In this document: positions 33,013-40,974 of the stretch, one piece after another
How positions within the stretch are numbered: the first letter of the stretch is position 1
Layout: the number at the start of each line of letters is the position of its first letter
NCBI RefSeq assembly: GCF_004402705.1
Contig: NZ_SOFM01000016.1
Location: forward strand, 62,001-126,000
Length of the DNA stretch: 64,000 nucleotides
Source of the DNA: Cryobacterium mannosilyticum
GTDB taxonomy: Bacteria; Actinomycetota; Actinomycetes; Actinomycetales; Microbacteriaceae
Direction of reading: 5' to 3'
Notes under the pieces: generated by a model
The model's input: the letters and a program-made list of their open reading frames with translations, nothing else
Databases searched by the model: none
What the model was told of the DNA's origin: nothing
Program-made: the position numbers and the translations under genes

Positions 33013-33029
33013 ATGGGGAACCCTCAGCG
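33013..33029. repeat. GGGGAACC-type dispersed motif
   Basis: The 17-mer ATGGGGAACCCTCAGCG, identical to 21086-21102. Intergenic, between the LysM lipoprotein gene and the next convergent lipoprotein gene. Confidence 0.55.
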
Positions 33030-33070
33030 CGCCGGTGCCGCAGGTTAATCCCGGTGTCGAGCCGAGGGAG

Positions 33071-33508
33071 TCACTTATCGGGGTTGACGATCAGGAAGTC
33101 GCCGAGCTTCGTCCACCCGTCCGGGATGATGTCGTCGGCGACCACGACTCTGGCGCTGCCCGTCTCGGAGCTGCTAACCCACAAACGTGTTGCGTTGACA
33201 TCTGATGCGCAGCTGGATGCTGCGCCGTCCGGCGGGTTGGAGATCACGAGGCAGTAGCCGGGTGCCCCGGAGGCCGGATCGATGTGCTTCGTGAGGAAGT
33301 AGCTGACGCCAGCGTGCTCGCCGACGAAACGGCTGGATTCGGGATCGCTCGTTGCGTCTTCGACCCCGGGCGGGAGCACGTCGTCCGGGCCGCTCTCGGC
33401 GGCCAAGAAGCCTCGGATCTGCGAGATCGAATCATCGGGTGCGCACCCGGTGAGGACCAGCGCCGCCGTGCAGATCAGTGCGCCCGCCCGAACCCTTAAA
33501 CAAACCAT
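33071..33508 (-). CDS. Small putative lipoprotein (145 aa)
   Basis: The signal peptide VRAGALICTAALVLTG is followed by lipobox Cys22 (LTGC), then a 120-residue globular part with YCLVISNPPDGAASSC, where two Cys could form a disulfide. No family recognised. GGAG lies 8 bases before the ATG. It is convergent with the LysM lipoprotein. The soluble part (SSRFVGEHAGVSYFL, VVADDIIPDGW) resembles small secreted actinobacterial proteins seen only as hypothetical. Confidence 0.72.
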   Translation of the reverse strand: MVCLRVRAGALICTAALVLTGCAPDDSISQIRGFLAAESGPDDVLPPGVEDATSDPESSRFVGEHAGVSYFLTKHIDPASGAPGYCLVISNPPDGAASSCASDVNATRLWVSSSETGSARVVVADDIIPDGWTKLGDFLIVNPDK

Positions 33509-33699
33509 TGCCCACGCTCCAGTCCTGTTGTCTCCTGACGGTACTGTGTCGCGGCACCAAAGATGATGACATCCACGGCCGGTTCTTGGCTCGCCTTGAC
33601 CGGAGCCGCGTTCGATGAACGAAAGTCCGGGCCGCCAGCCAGCTGCGGAAGTTTCTCCGTCTGGGTCAGTACCCGAATCTGCTGAGGCGGTGCTGGTCG

Positions 33700-33873
33700 T
33701 TACGGTCGATACTCTTTCGGCGGCGGCGATGTTGGCAGGTCGCCGGGGGCAGCTCGGCCTCCGAAAGTCATGGTGGCGATCGAGGACAGCCCGGCACCGA
33801 TGCCCTTGGCGAGGAAGGACAGGATCGCCCCCAGTACTTGCCATGGCCCAGTATGGCCTCGTGGCTGAGTCAT
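33700..33873 (-). CDS. Possible small membrane-associated protein (57 aa)
   Basis: A 57-codon frame with one amphipathic or hydrophobic stretch (WQVLGAILSFLAKGIGAGLSS) and a Pro-rich tail ending PPPKEYRP. A purine-rich run GGGG lies 6 bases before the ATG. Composition looks like a real short protein, but there is no family match, so this is tentative. Confidence 0.35.
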   Translation of the reverse strand: MTQPRGHTGPWQVLGAILSFLAKGIGAGLSSIATMTFGGRAAPGDLPTSPPPKEYRP

Positions 33874-34066
33874 GCGGTGCCCCGATCTCCAAGTGGTGTG
33901 CGTCTCGGCGTCGAGAGCATGCACGTTCGCGCAGCAACTTCACTGCGCGCATTTGTCACTCTACGAGGGTGACCAACGTGTATCCAATAGCCACAAGTAC
34001 AAGATCGTCTTTGCGTCTCCCAAGTGCCACCGGCGCCGGCGCTGTTGAAGACATTCTGCCGTCACG

Positions 34067-34099
34067 CGTGGGCTCATCTGCTGTCCCGCAAGCCGGACG
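34067..34099. repeat. 33-bp dispersed repeat (copy 2 of 2)
   Basis: Matches 27698-27730 at 31 of 33 positions. Confidence 0.65.
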
Positions 34100-34178
34100 T
34101 TCACGGACACGGATTTCGCAGCCAGCCCTTCGAGTCTCCACGGCCCAGTTGGCGTGTCGCTTGGGAGCCCTTTGAGTC

Positions 34179-34203
34179 AGCTGAACTCGGGGCAGTCCCG
34201 GTT
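34179..34203. repeat. Dispersed short repeat (copy 2 of 2)
   Basis: Matches 22722-22746; located 80 bp from the 33-bp repeat copy, so both may belong to one degraded element. Confidence 0.55.
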
Positions 34204-34282
34204 TCGCGACCAGATCTGACGTCAAGCTGGCGTGCACCCCATCTAGGCACGCTGACCCCCAGTTGAAACTTGATTTCGGTTT

Positions 34283-35335
34283 TCAGTGAGCGTGTCTGTG
34301 CTGGCTATCCGGGTAGTGCTCGTGGGTGTGGGTAATCGGTTCATGTGTGTGCAGGTGTTTGTGCCAGCCGTTCGCACCGACTTCTTGATCTGGCTCGTGG
34401 TCGTGCTGGTGGTGCTCGTCGTGGGTGTGCAGATGATCGTGGGTAGTCGCTTCATGAGTGTGCCCGTGCTCATGTCGCTCGGTCAGGTGCAGCCAAACAC
34501 CGACGGCCATGAGAAGGCCAGCGACTATCACTGGCCAGCTGATTGCATCTCCGAGCGTGATTGCAAGTACTGCTCCGAAGAACGGAGCGATCGAGTAGTA
34601 GGCGCCGGCCCTGGCCGTCCCGAGGTGGCGCATGGCGACGATAAACAGGACCAGGCTGATGCCGTAGGCGAACAGACCGATTACCATCGCCGACGCGATG
34701 TTAAGGGTGCTGGGGATCTGTGCGCCGAGTAAAAAGGCGAGGATGAGGTTCACGGGTCCGGCAACCCCGCCTTTCACTGCGGCGAGCCAGATGGCGTCAT
34801 TGAGTGCGATCTTGCGGGTGAGATTGTTATCCAGGCCCCAGCTGAGGCAGGCGCCGAGAACCGCCAAAGAGGGCCACGGGCTGCCGAAATTCGCGCCAGA
34901 CGGGACGCTAAGAACGATTGCGCCTGCGACGATCGCGAGCATGCCAAGTGCGATACGGCGGTCGAAGTTCTCTTTGAACACGAACCACGCCAGGGCTGCG
35001 GTGAAGACCCCTTCTGCGTTTAGCAGCAGCGACGCCCCCGATGCCGGCATGTTCGACAGGCCGAGCATCAGCAGCACGGGGCCGGCGACCCCTCCGAAGA
35101 ACACCGCTCCCACGAGGGGCAGCGTTTCGGGCCGCGTGATCCGCACCCGTGGGGCGCGGCGAATCAGCCGATACAAGCTCAACCCAAGCCCTGACCCGCA
35201 GTAGAGTAACCCGGCTAGCAACCATGGGCTGACGTTGTTCTCGAGCAACACTTTGGCTAAGGGTGTGCCGGCACCGAACAGAACCGCCGACACCAACACG
35301 GCCTGAACGCCGACGTTCTGGAACGCACGCAGCAT
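34283..35335 (-). CDS. EamA/DMT-family transporter with His-rich tail
   Basis: A 350-residue drug/metabolite transporter with ten hydrophobic helices in two EamA repeats (VQAVLVSAVLFGAGTPLAKV; LAVLGACLSWGLDNNLTRKI). Beyond helix 10 the last 62 residues hold 22 His in HxH runs (HEHGHTHEATTHDH, HTHDEHHQHDHEPD, HLHTHEP, HTHEHYPDSQHRHAH), a cytosolic metal-binding tail like those of Zn/Co/Ni exporters. It overlaps the stop of an ArsR metalloregulator. I infer metal efflux, most likely Ni, Co or Zn, rather than metabolite export. The window gives no direct evidence for which metal. Confidence 0.87.
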   Translation of the reverse strand: MLRAFQNVGVQAVLVSAVLFGAGTPLAKVLLENNVSPWLLAGLLYCGSGLGLSLYRLIRRAPRVRITRPETLPLVGAVFFGGVAGPVLLMLGLSNMPASGASLLLNAEGVFTAALAWFVFKENFDRRIALGMLAIVAGAIVLSVPSGANFGSPWPSLAVLGACLSWGLDNNLTRKIALNDAIWLAAVKGGVAGPVNLILAFLLGAQIPSTLNIASAMVIGLFAYGISLVLFIVAMRHLGTARAGAYYSIAPFFGAVLAITLGDAISWPVIVAGLLMAVGVWLHLTERHEHGHTHEATTHDHLHTHDEHHQHDHEPDQEVGANGWHKHLHTHEPITHTHEHYPDSQHRHAH

Positions 35336-35703
35336 CAGCCGACCGCCAACGGTGTCTGTGCCTGATGATGGGCGGGCGAGCTGGTCAGCGCGTGCTCGGC
35401 CTGGAAGATCGCATCGCTGACCAGGCGGCTCGCGTGCTCGTTGGCGAGCCGGTAAAACACTCGCGTTCCCTCCTGCCTAGTCGATACGATTCGCGCCAAC
35501 CTGAGCTTCGCGAGGTGCTGGGACACAGCAGCTGAACTCTTGTCGACCTCTTCGGCCAGACTGTTCACGGACAACTCGCCATCCCGGAGAGCGAGAACGA
35601 TCCTCACACGAGTGGCATCAGCAAGCATCGAGAAGATCTCCACTGCGAGTTCCACATAGGTGCTCTGAGGGTCACGACCGCAAAGCGGCTTATCTGCATC
35701 CAT
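35335..35703 (-). CDS. ArsR/SmtB-family metalloregulator
   Basis: A 122-residue winged-helix repressor: EIFSMLADATRVRIVLALRD, recognition helix SSAAVSQHLAKLRLARIV, wing STRQEGTRVFYRL, and helix alpha-5 ANEHASRLVSDAIFQAEHAL. The alpha-5 region aligns with the CzrA/NmtR site but keeps only part of the ligands (NEH for D-x-H; Q and H for the second pair), with extra His in the tail (SSPAHH) and a Cys near the N-terminus. It is translationally coupled to the His-tailed transporter. An inverted repeat surrounds its own start codon, indicating autorepression. Confidence 0.87.
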   Translation of the reverse strand: MDADKPLCGRDPQSTYVELAVEIFSMLADATRVRIVLALRDGELSVNSLAEEVDKSSAAVSQHLAKLRLARIVSTRQEGTRVFYRLANEHASRLVSDAIFQAEHALTSSPAHHQAQTPLAVG

Positions 35704-35711
35704 ACGCAGAT
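35692..35711. promoter_or_regulatory. Inverted repeat at the start of the metalloregulator gene
   Basis: ATCTGC and GCAGAT are perfect arms around an 8-nt spacer that contains the ATG of the regulator. A repressor bound here would block both initiation and promoter access. Confidence 0.5.
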
Positions 35712-35962
35712 TCTTACATACCGTCCGGAAGCAATTCTCCGGCCGCACCTGAGCGCCCCAGATCCGGTGCCGGTCGCTCTAATGCCCCACCATCACGCGC
35801 CATCAGTGACAGCGGGGTCAGATTCGTGCAGACGAGCATGAAGATCCGTGCAGTCGGGTGCCAAAACCGACATCAGTGACGACTTCGCTCCGCTGCGTGT
35901 CGCGAATACCCCGCCCGCTGAGGTTTCGCGTTCAGGTGCGCTGACTGCATCAACGCGCGAGG

Positions 35963-37159
35963 CTATCCGGCGCGCTTCGCCGCCGCGAGCCGCAGCGAGG
36001 ACCAGACGACGATGACGGCAACGAGGAGCATGGTGACCAGGCCCAGGCCCGAGTAGCCGGCTGCCGAGAGGATCGGGCCGGCCACGGCGCCGCCGAGCGC
36101 TCCAGCCGCGTTCATTGAGAGGTCGGAGAAGCCCTGCAGGGGGGCGCGATCGTGCACTTCGACGGCCTCGGCGATCAGCGCGGAGCCGGCGACGACCGAT
36201 GCCGACCAGCCGAGCCCGAGCAGGATGAGCCCCGCAGTCATGGCAACGGGGGAGTCGCCGTTCAGCCAGAACAGGGTCAGCGCGGCAAGCAGCAGCGCCT
36301 GGCCGGTGAGGATCACCGGCATCCGTCCGAGCCGGTCGGCGAGGGCGCCGAAAACGGGGGAGAGGGCGTACATTCCCGCCACATGCAGGCTGATCGTGAG
36401 TCCGACCAGGGTGAGTGTGGCGCCGTGGTCCCGCAGGTGCACGGGAGCCATCGACATGAGGGCAACCATGGTGGCATGGCTGAGGGCGATCACTCCCACG
36501 GCGAAACGAGCCGGCGGGTTCGAGCGGATGATGGCCAGCCCGCCGATCCGGCGCTCGCCTGCGGGGTTGCTCGGGCGCGCGGCCAGGGCCGTGAGCAGCG
36601 GGTCCGGCCGGAGTCCTGCTGAGTAGACGACTGCGGCGCCGACCGTGGCCAGCAAGGAGAAGGCGAACGCCCCGGTCAACGGAGGCAGGCCCAGAGCCGC
36701 GCCGACCGTCTCGCCGGGGCCGAAGAGGTTCGGTCCGAGGACCGCCCCGACGGTGGTGGACCACACGACGATGGAAAGGTCGCGGGCACGGAACCGCACG
36801 CTGGCCAGGTCGGTGGCGGCGAACCGGGCCTGGAGGTTGGTGGCTGATCCCGCCCCGAGGAGCATGAGGGCCAGGAGTAGCAGTGGAAACGCGTCGACGG
36901 CGACGGCGGTGATGGCCAGAACGGCCCCCGACCCGGCGATGAGCGACCCGGCCGCCAGGGAGCGGCGACGGCCGCGAGCCTGCGCGAGCCGGGACAGTGG
37001 TACGGCGACAAGGGCCGCGCCGAGCGTGCTCATGGTGGCCGCCATGCCGGACCAGGCGCTGGAGCCGGAAAGCTGTGCGGCCAGCAGGGCGCCCAGCGAG
37101 AGCGTGGCGCCCATGCCGATGCCGCCGAGGATCTGGCCGACTACGAGCACCCGCACCAC
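35963..37159 (-). CDS. MFS transporter
   Basis: A major-facilitator protein of about 398 residues, 12 helices, with the cytoplasmic loop motif GALADRLGRMPV between helices 8 and 9. The start is unclear: GTG 37159 puts helix 1 right at the N-terminus, while a CTG at 37243 with AAGG upstream would add 28 residues and overlap the stop of the YgaP-like gene. Because the gene follows that small membrane protein closely, the two are probably co-transcribed from the palindrome-bearing promoter at 37495. Substrate unknown. Confidence 0.82.
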   Translation of the reverse strand: MVRVLVVGQILGGIGMGATLSLGALLAAQLSGSSAWSGMAATMSTLGAALVAVPLSRLAQARGRRRSLAAGSLIAGSGAVLAITAVAVDAFPLLLLALMLLGAGSATNLQARFAATDLASVRFRARDLSIVVWSTTVGAVLGPNLFGPGETVGAALGLPPLTGAFAFSLLATVGAAVVYSAGLRPDPLLTALAARPSNPAGERRIGGLAIIRSNPPARFAVGVIALSHATMVALMSMAPVHLRDHGATLTLVGLTISLHVAGMYALSPVFGALADRLGRMPVILTGQALLLAALTLFWLNGDSPVAMTAGLILLGLGWSASVVAGSALIAEAVEVHDRAPLQGFSDLSMNAAGALGGAVAGPILSAAGYSGLGLVTMLLVAVIVVWSSLRLAAAKRAG

Positions 37160-37239
37160 CGAGCGCTGCAGCGGGCTGTGGTCCGGCGGCGTGGTCGACT
37201 GCGCGATCGGCGTTGCTGCGGTCGCGGGCTGGTCCGGAA

Positions 37240-37464
37240 TCAGGATGTGAAGGCCTTCCGGAAGGCGGGTCCCTGCAACGGCTTGCCGAAGAGCGGCGCG
37301 AGCAGGCAGAAATCGAATGAGCCCGCGGCGATGAAGACGGCACCGAGCATGGCCAGAATCCACCCCCAGCCACCGAGCACGACGGCGAGGAGCACGAGGA
37401 TCAGGCCTGCGACGATCCGCGTCCAACGGCCGGCAGGCGACCCGAGGAACTGAAGGATGGACAT
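37240..37464 (-). CDS. YgaP-like transmembrane protein (DUF2892)
   Basis: A 74-residue two-helix membrane protein. It runs ILQFLGSPAGRWTRIVAGLI, then LLAVVLGGWGWILAMLGAVFIAAGSFDFC, ending LLAPLFGKPLQG. The G-x-x-x-D-F-C-x-(L/Y)-(A/N)-P-L-F-G ending is the mark of the DUF2892/YgaP membrane module, which accompanies rhodanese and sulfide- or copper-responsive genes. GGGAG lies 5 bases before the ATG (a second ATG precedes it). A CsoR/CstR-like palindrome is in the promoter, supporting sulfur or copper control. Confidence 0.82.
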   Translation of the reverse strand: MSILQFLGSPAGRWTRIVAGLILVLLAVVLGGWGWILAMLGAVFIAAGSFDFCLLAPLFGKPLQGPAFRKAFTS

Positions 37465-37494
37465 CATTGCTCCCTTGTTCTGTGCTTCTCAATA

Positions 37495-37508
37495 TACCCC
37501 ATGGGGTA
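37495..37508. promoter_or_regulatory. CsoR/CstR-like operator palindrome
   Basis: TACCCCATGGGGTA, a perfect 14-bp palindrome 31 bp before the YgaP-like gene. The A/T-TACCCC...GGGGTA form is typical of CsoR (copper) and CstR (persulfide) operators. No csoR or cstR gene is in this window. Confidence 0.65.
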
Positions 37509-37522
37509 ATTATTGCGAGGCC

Positions 37523-38143
37523 TCAGGCCGTGGCGACCAGGATGGTGTCGAGGGCGACTCCGCCCGTGTCCGCCGGTGACTCCGGGTCGGTGGCGAGGTC
37601 GCGACTGACGGTCTCGCACCGCAGGACTCGCTCGGGTCCCACGATCGATGCCAGCAGCTCGGGTGTGTACAGAATGTCGGGGTTGCCGGGGCCCGGACCG
37701 CCGGCGCCGATGTTTGCCCGGTCATGGCCGAGCACAAGCAGGTGCCCGCCGGGTGCGAGCCAGCCGAGCGCCCTGGCCAGCAGCGTGCGGAACAGCGCCT
37801 CCGGCAGGTGCAGGTACATCACCGTGACCAGGTCGAAGCGTTCCTCGGGTTGCCAGGTCGTGGCATCCGCCACCAGCCACGTCACGTCGACACCGGCGGC
37901 CCGCGCGTGCTCCCCGGCCTGGGCGATTGCCTCGGCGGAGAAGTCGAGCCCGGTGACGTTCCAGCCCCGGCCGGCCAGCCAGATCGCGTTGCGGCCGTCG
38001 CCGGTGGCCAGGTCGAGCGCGCGCCCCGCTCGCCAGGGCGTCACGGTGTCCTGCACGAGTTGCGCCGGCAGGGCCGACCAGAGCCTCGCGTCCTGGCCCT
38101 CGCGCGCCTGCCGGTAGCGGTCGTCCCACTCGTTCGCGTCCAA
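37523..38143 (-). CDS. Class I SAM-dependent methyltransferase
   Basis: A 206-residue methyltransferase with the SAM motif GRALDLATGDGRNAIWLA, GLDFSAEAI after beta-2, and VMYLHLPEALF after beta-4. General form is that of the TehB/thiopurine-type small methyltransferases, often involved in detoxifying anions or metalloids. It starts at TTG with AAGGGA seven bases upstream. Two tracts (about 38 bp) separate it from the palindrome of the next operon, so it is probably a separate transcript. Substrate unknown. Confidence 0.87.
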   Translation of the reverse strand: MDANEWDDRYRQAREGQDARLWSALPAQLVQDTVTPWRAGRALDLATGDGRNAIWLAGRGWNVTGLDFSAEAIAQAGEHARAAGVDVTWLVADATTWQPEERFDLVTVMYLHLPEALFRTLLARALGWLAPGGHLLVLGHDRANIGAGGPGPGNPDILYTPELLASIVGPERVLRCETVSRDLATDPESPADTGGVALDTILVATA

Positions 38144-38219
38144 TGCGAGGTCCCTTCGTTCGATCCGGCTTCCGGCGTGGCAATCTTCGCACGGTTCGGC
38201 GGCAGGAGAGCGGATGCGG

Positions 38220-39542
38220 TCAGCGGGCGAGCGAGGCGAGCTCTGCCCGCGTGGAGGCGCCGACCTTGCGCAACAGGTTGGCCACGTGGAACTTGACTGT
38301 GTTCTCGCTGATCAGCAGCACCTCGGCGATCGCACGGTTGCGCGCCCCGGAGGCGACCAATTCCAGGACGCCCTGCTCGCGGGGGCTGAGGCCCCATTCG
38401 GCTGCCGGCGCCAGCGCGGCGACCGGCGCGTCGAGCGGCAGGGTCACCACCATCTCGGAACCCCACCCCGCGGTGGCCTCCACCTCGAGGCTGCCGCTGA
38501 GCGCGGCAACCCGGCCGGCCAGCCGGCTCACGCTCGGAACGTCGGTGGTGAGGTCGCCTGGCCCGTCGTCGCGCACCCGGATGAGCAGGTTGCTGCCGTC
38601 GCAGTCCCACTGCACCCGCACCCGGCCGACCCCCTCCTGGTCGATCAGGGCGAGCACGGCGCCGCGCACGATGGCCCGCCCGGCGTGGGCGACCTCGCCG
38701 GGGAGCGCCCGGCCGTTGAGCGGGGGCTCGATGAACTGCACGTCCAGGTCGCCGAAGCGCACGAGCGGCCGCAGGTCGTCACGCAGCCGTTCGAAGGCCT
38801 GCGCGACCGGTTCCTCCGACAGGGACCGGTCGCGGTCTGAGACCGCCCGCAGTCGCACCATGGCCTGGGCCGTCACGTCGATCGCATTCTGGCGCGCCGC
38901 TTCCGCGCTGGCGTCGCGCGCTCGGAGAACGGCGAGGAGCGACTCCAGCGTGGTCGCGTGCGCATCGGTGAGATCGGCGATCACCCTGGCCCGCTCGGCC
39001 GATGCGGCCCGCGAGTCGAAGAGGTAGGCGGGAGGCGCCGCGGCCACCTGGCGACGGATGCCGGCGGCCACGAGCTCCCACAGCTGCCCGATCACGGCGA
39101 TGGACCGGGCCGGCCCGTTTTCCGGTCCGCCGTCAGCGACGGTGCCAGGTCGGCCGGACGCCTCGGCCGGCTCGGACTCCGGCCCCGGCTCGGGGTCGGT
39201 GAGCACGAGCAACGCGCCGGTCCCGGCGAGCCAGGCGGCCACCGGGCGCGTCTCGGAGCCGATCGTCGCGTCGGCCAGCCACAGGGGAGTGGAGCCCTCC
39301 GGCATCGAAGCGCGGAGCGCGTCCAGCTCCGCGATCGAGACCCGGTCGGTGATGAAGTGGTCTCCGGCCTTCTTCTGCGGCCGCCCGGTGCAGTCTTCGG
39401 TGAAGATCACCAGGGCGCTGTGGGCGAGGAGCGGGCGCACCAGTTCGGAGAGGCTCGCTGCCACGCCGAGAAGTGGGCTCGAGAGCACCGGGTCGATGCG
39501 CGTGAGCAACTCGATCGAATGGGGTTGCAGAAGTGGATTCAC
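38220..39542 (-). CDS. LuxR-type regulator with histidine-kinase-like ATPase domain
   Basis: A 440-residue regulator. The N-terminal 200 residues form a sensory region containing a disordered acidic insert (EPGPESEPAEASGRPG). Residues about 200-365 look like a dimerisation helix plus HATPase fold (RVRDDGPGDLT as the G1-type box, GSEMVVTLPL at the end). Residues about 380-440 are a GerE/LuxR HTH (LSPREQGVLELVASGARNRAIAEVLLIS-ENTVKFHV in part). Fusing a kinase-like ATPase to a LuxR output is uncommon. It is divergent from hxlB-hxlA, with a 22-bp palindrome in between, so it very likely controls the RuMP genes. Confidence 0.82.
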   Translation of the reverse strand: MNPLLQPHSIELLTRIDPVLSSPLLGVAASLSELVRPLLAHSALVIFTEDCTGRPQKKAGDHFITDRVSIAELDALRASMPEGSTPLWLADATIGSETRPVAAWLAGTGALLVLTDPEPGPESEPAEASGRPGTVADGGPENGPARSIAVIGQLWELVAAGIRRQVAAAPPAYLFDSRAASAERARVIADLTDAHATTLESLLAVLRARDASAEAARQNAIDVTAQAMVRLRAVSDRDRSLSEEPVAQAFERLRDDLRPLVRFGDLDVQFIEPPLNGRALPGEVAHAGRAIVRGAVLALIDQEGVGRVRVQWDCDGSNLLIRVRDDGPGDLTTDVPSVSRLAGRVAALSGSLEVEATAGWGSEMVVTLPLDAPVAALAPAAEWGLSPREQGVLELVASGARNRAIAEVLLISENTVKFHVANLLRKVGASTRAELASLAR

Positions 39543-39588
39543 GAATCCAGCCTATCCATTCCCGCGTTCGAGCCGCCGGATCCACGTC

Positions 39589-39610
39589 GACCTACCCGGA
39601 CGGGTAGGTC
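39589..39610. promoter_or_regulatory. 22-bp palindrome between luxR-type gene and hxlB
   Basis: GACCTACCCG and CGGGTAGGTC are perfect 10-bp arms around GA, centrally placed in the 120-bp divergent promoter region. Length and symmetry fit a dimeric GerE-type HTH. Confidence 0.75.
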
Positions 39611-39662
39611 TGCCGTCCGTTCGGTGGGCCGCGCGCCCGCCCGGGACGGCGCACGATGAGGT

Positions 39663-40265
39663 ATGCCTTCCCGCAGCACAGCCTCGCCCCTCAAGCCCGC
39701 CGTCTCGGTCCTGCCTGCCCTCGAACTCATCACCGCCGAGAACGCCGCCGTCAGTCATCGGCTGCAGGAGGACGCTGCGACGCACCTCGAGTCGGCCGCG
39801 GCGCGGCTGCTGGCCGCCCGCAGCGTCTTCGTCTTCGGGGCCGGCCGGTCGGGCCTCGCCCTGAAGATGACCGCAATGCGCCTCATGCACCTGGGGCTCC
39901 GAGTGCACGTGGTGGGGGAGACGACGTCGCCGGCGATCGGCCCCGGCGATGTTCTGCTGGTGGCGAGCGGCTCGGGCAGCACGGGCGCGATCGTGCGTGC
40001 GGCGGAGGCCGCTGTCGCAGCCGGCGCCGGGATCGTGGCGATCACCACCGATCCCGGCTCGGCGCTCGCCGGCCTGGCCGAGGTGACGGTCGTGGTTCCT
40101 GCCGCTCGCAAGCAGGACCACGACCGGCGCTTCTCGGCCCAGTACTCCGGCGGGCTGTTCGAGCAGAGCGTCGTGGTCATCGGCGACGCCATCTTCCACA
40201 GCCTGTGGAAGTCATCCGGCGCCACGGCCGAGGAATTGTGGCCGCGCCACGCCAACCTCGAATAG
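39663..40265 (+). CDS. hxlB: 6-phospho-3-hexuloisomerase
   Basis: A 200-residue SIS-domain isomerase: VFVFGAGRSGLALKMTAMRL, then VGETTSPAIGPGDVLLVASGSGST, and the C-terminal helix FEQSVVVIGDAIFHSLW, all typical of PHI. It converts D-arabino-3-hexulose 6-phosphate to fructose 6-phosphate, the second step of formaldehyde fixation in the RuMP pathway. hxlA follows after 55 bp. The order hxlB-hxlA is inverted relative to Bacillus (hxlAB). In non-methylotrophs the pair serves mostly formaldehyde detoxification. Confidence 0.93.
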   Translation: MPSRSTASPLKPAVSVLPALELITAENAAVSHRLQEDAATHLESAAARLLAARSVFVFGAGRSGLALKMTAMRLMHLGLRVHVVGETTSPAIGPGDVLLVASGSGSTGAIVRAAEAAVAAGAGIVAITTDPGSALAGLAEVTVVVPAARKQDHDRRFSAQYSGGLFEQSVVVIGDAIFHSLWKSSGATAEELWPRHANLE

Positions 40266-40320
40266 CCCGGCCCTTCCCGACGAATCCAGTCAATCCACAC
40301 GAACCAGAAAGAAGAACAAC

Positions 40321-40944
40321 ATGAAGCTTCAAGTCGCCATGGACGTACTCACCACGGATGCCGCCCTTGCGCTGGCAGCGCAGGTCGCGCCCCACGTGGA
40401 CATCATTGAACTCGGTACCCCGCTGATCAAGGCGGAAGGACTGCGCGCCGTGACCGCCATCAAGGCGGCCCACCCGGACAAGACGGTCTTCGCCGACCTC
40501 AAGACCATGGACGCCGGGGAGCTCGAGGCAGACCTGGCGTTCACGGCCGGTGCCGACCTCGTGACCGTGCTCGGCGCGGCCGGCGACAGCACCATCGCCG
40601 GGGCCGTTGCCGCGGCGCGCAAGCACGGCAAGGGAGTGGTCGTCGACCTGATCGGGGTCGCCGACAAGGTGACCCGCGCCCGCGAGGTCACCGAGCTCGG
40701 CGCCGCGTTCGTTGAGATGCACGCCGGCCTCGATGAGCAGGCCGAGCCCGGGTTCTCCCTGGCGACCCTGCTCAACCAAGGGGAGACGGCCAGAGTGCCG
40801 TTCTCTCTGGCCGGCGGAGTGAGCGTCGCCACAATCGCCTCCGTGCAGCGGGCCGGCGCATCCGTCGCCGTCGCCGGCGGCGCGATCTATGGCGCTGAGG
40901 ACCCGGCGGCCGCAGCCCAGGCGCTTCGCGCGGCGATCATCTAA
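40321..40944 (+). CDS. hxlA: 3-hexulose-6-phosphate synthase
   Basis: A 207-residue TIM-barrel of the OMP-decarboxylase suprafamily: KLQVAMDVLTTDAALALA, VDIIELGTPLIKAEG, ADLKTMDAGELEADLAF with the D-x-K-x-x-D catalytic triad, and GGVSVATIASV near the end. It condenses formaldehyde with ribulose 5-phosphate. AGAAAG precedes the ATG. It is the second gene of the hxlB-hxlA operon; a strong hairpin at 40975 follows. Expression likely answers to the divergent ATPase-LuxR protein. Confidence 0.94.
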   Translation: MKLQVAMDVLTTDAALALAAQVAPHVDIIELGTPLIKAEGLRAVTAIKAAHPDKTVFADLKTMDAGELEADLAFTAGADLVTVLGAAGDSTIAGAVAAARKHGKGVVVDLIGVADKVTRAREVTELGAAFVEMHAGLDEQAEPGFSLATLLNQGETARVPFSLAGGVSVATIASVQRAGASVAVAGGAIYGAEDPAAAAQALRAAII

Positions 40945-40974
40945 GCCCGGCGCCAGGCCTCGCACGAAAACACA

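Larger units (their letters stand above)
33874..34282. other. Gene-poor interval with two dispersed repeats
   Basis: A 409-bp gap holding the second copies of the 33-bp repeat (34067-34099) and the 25-bp repeat (34179-34203). No gene supported. It reads as remnant or repeat DNA. Confidence 0.5.
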
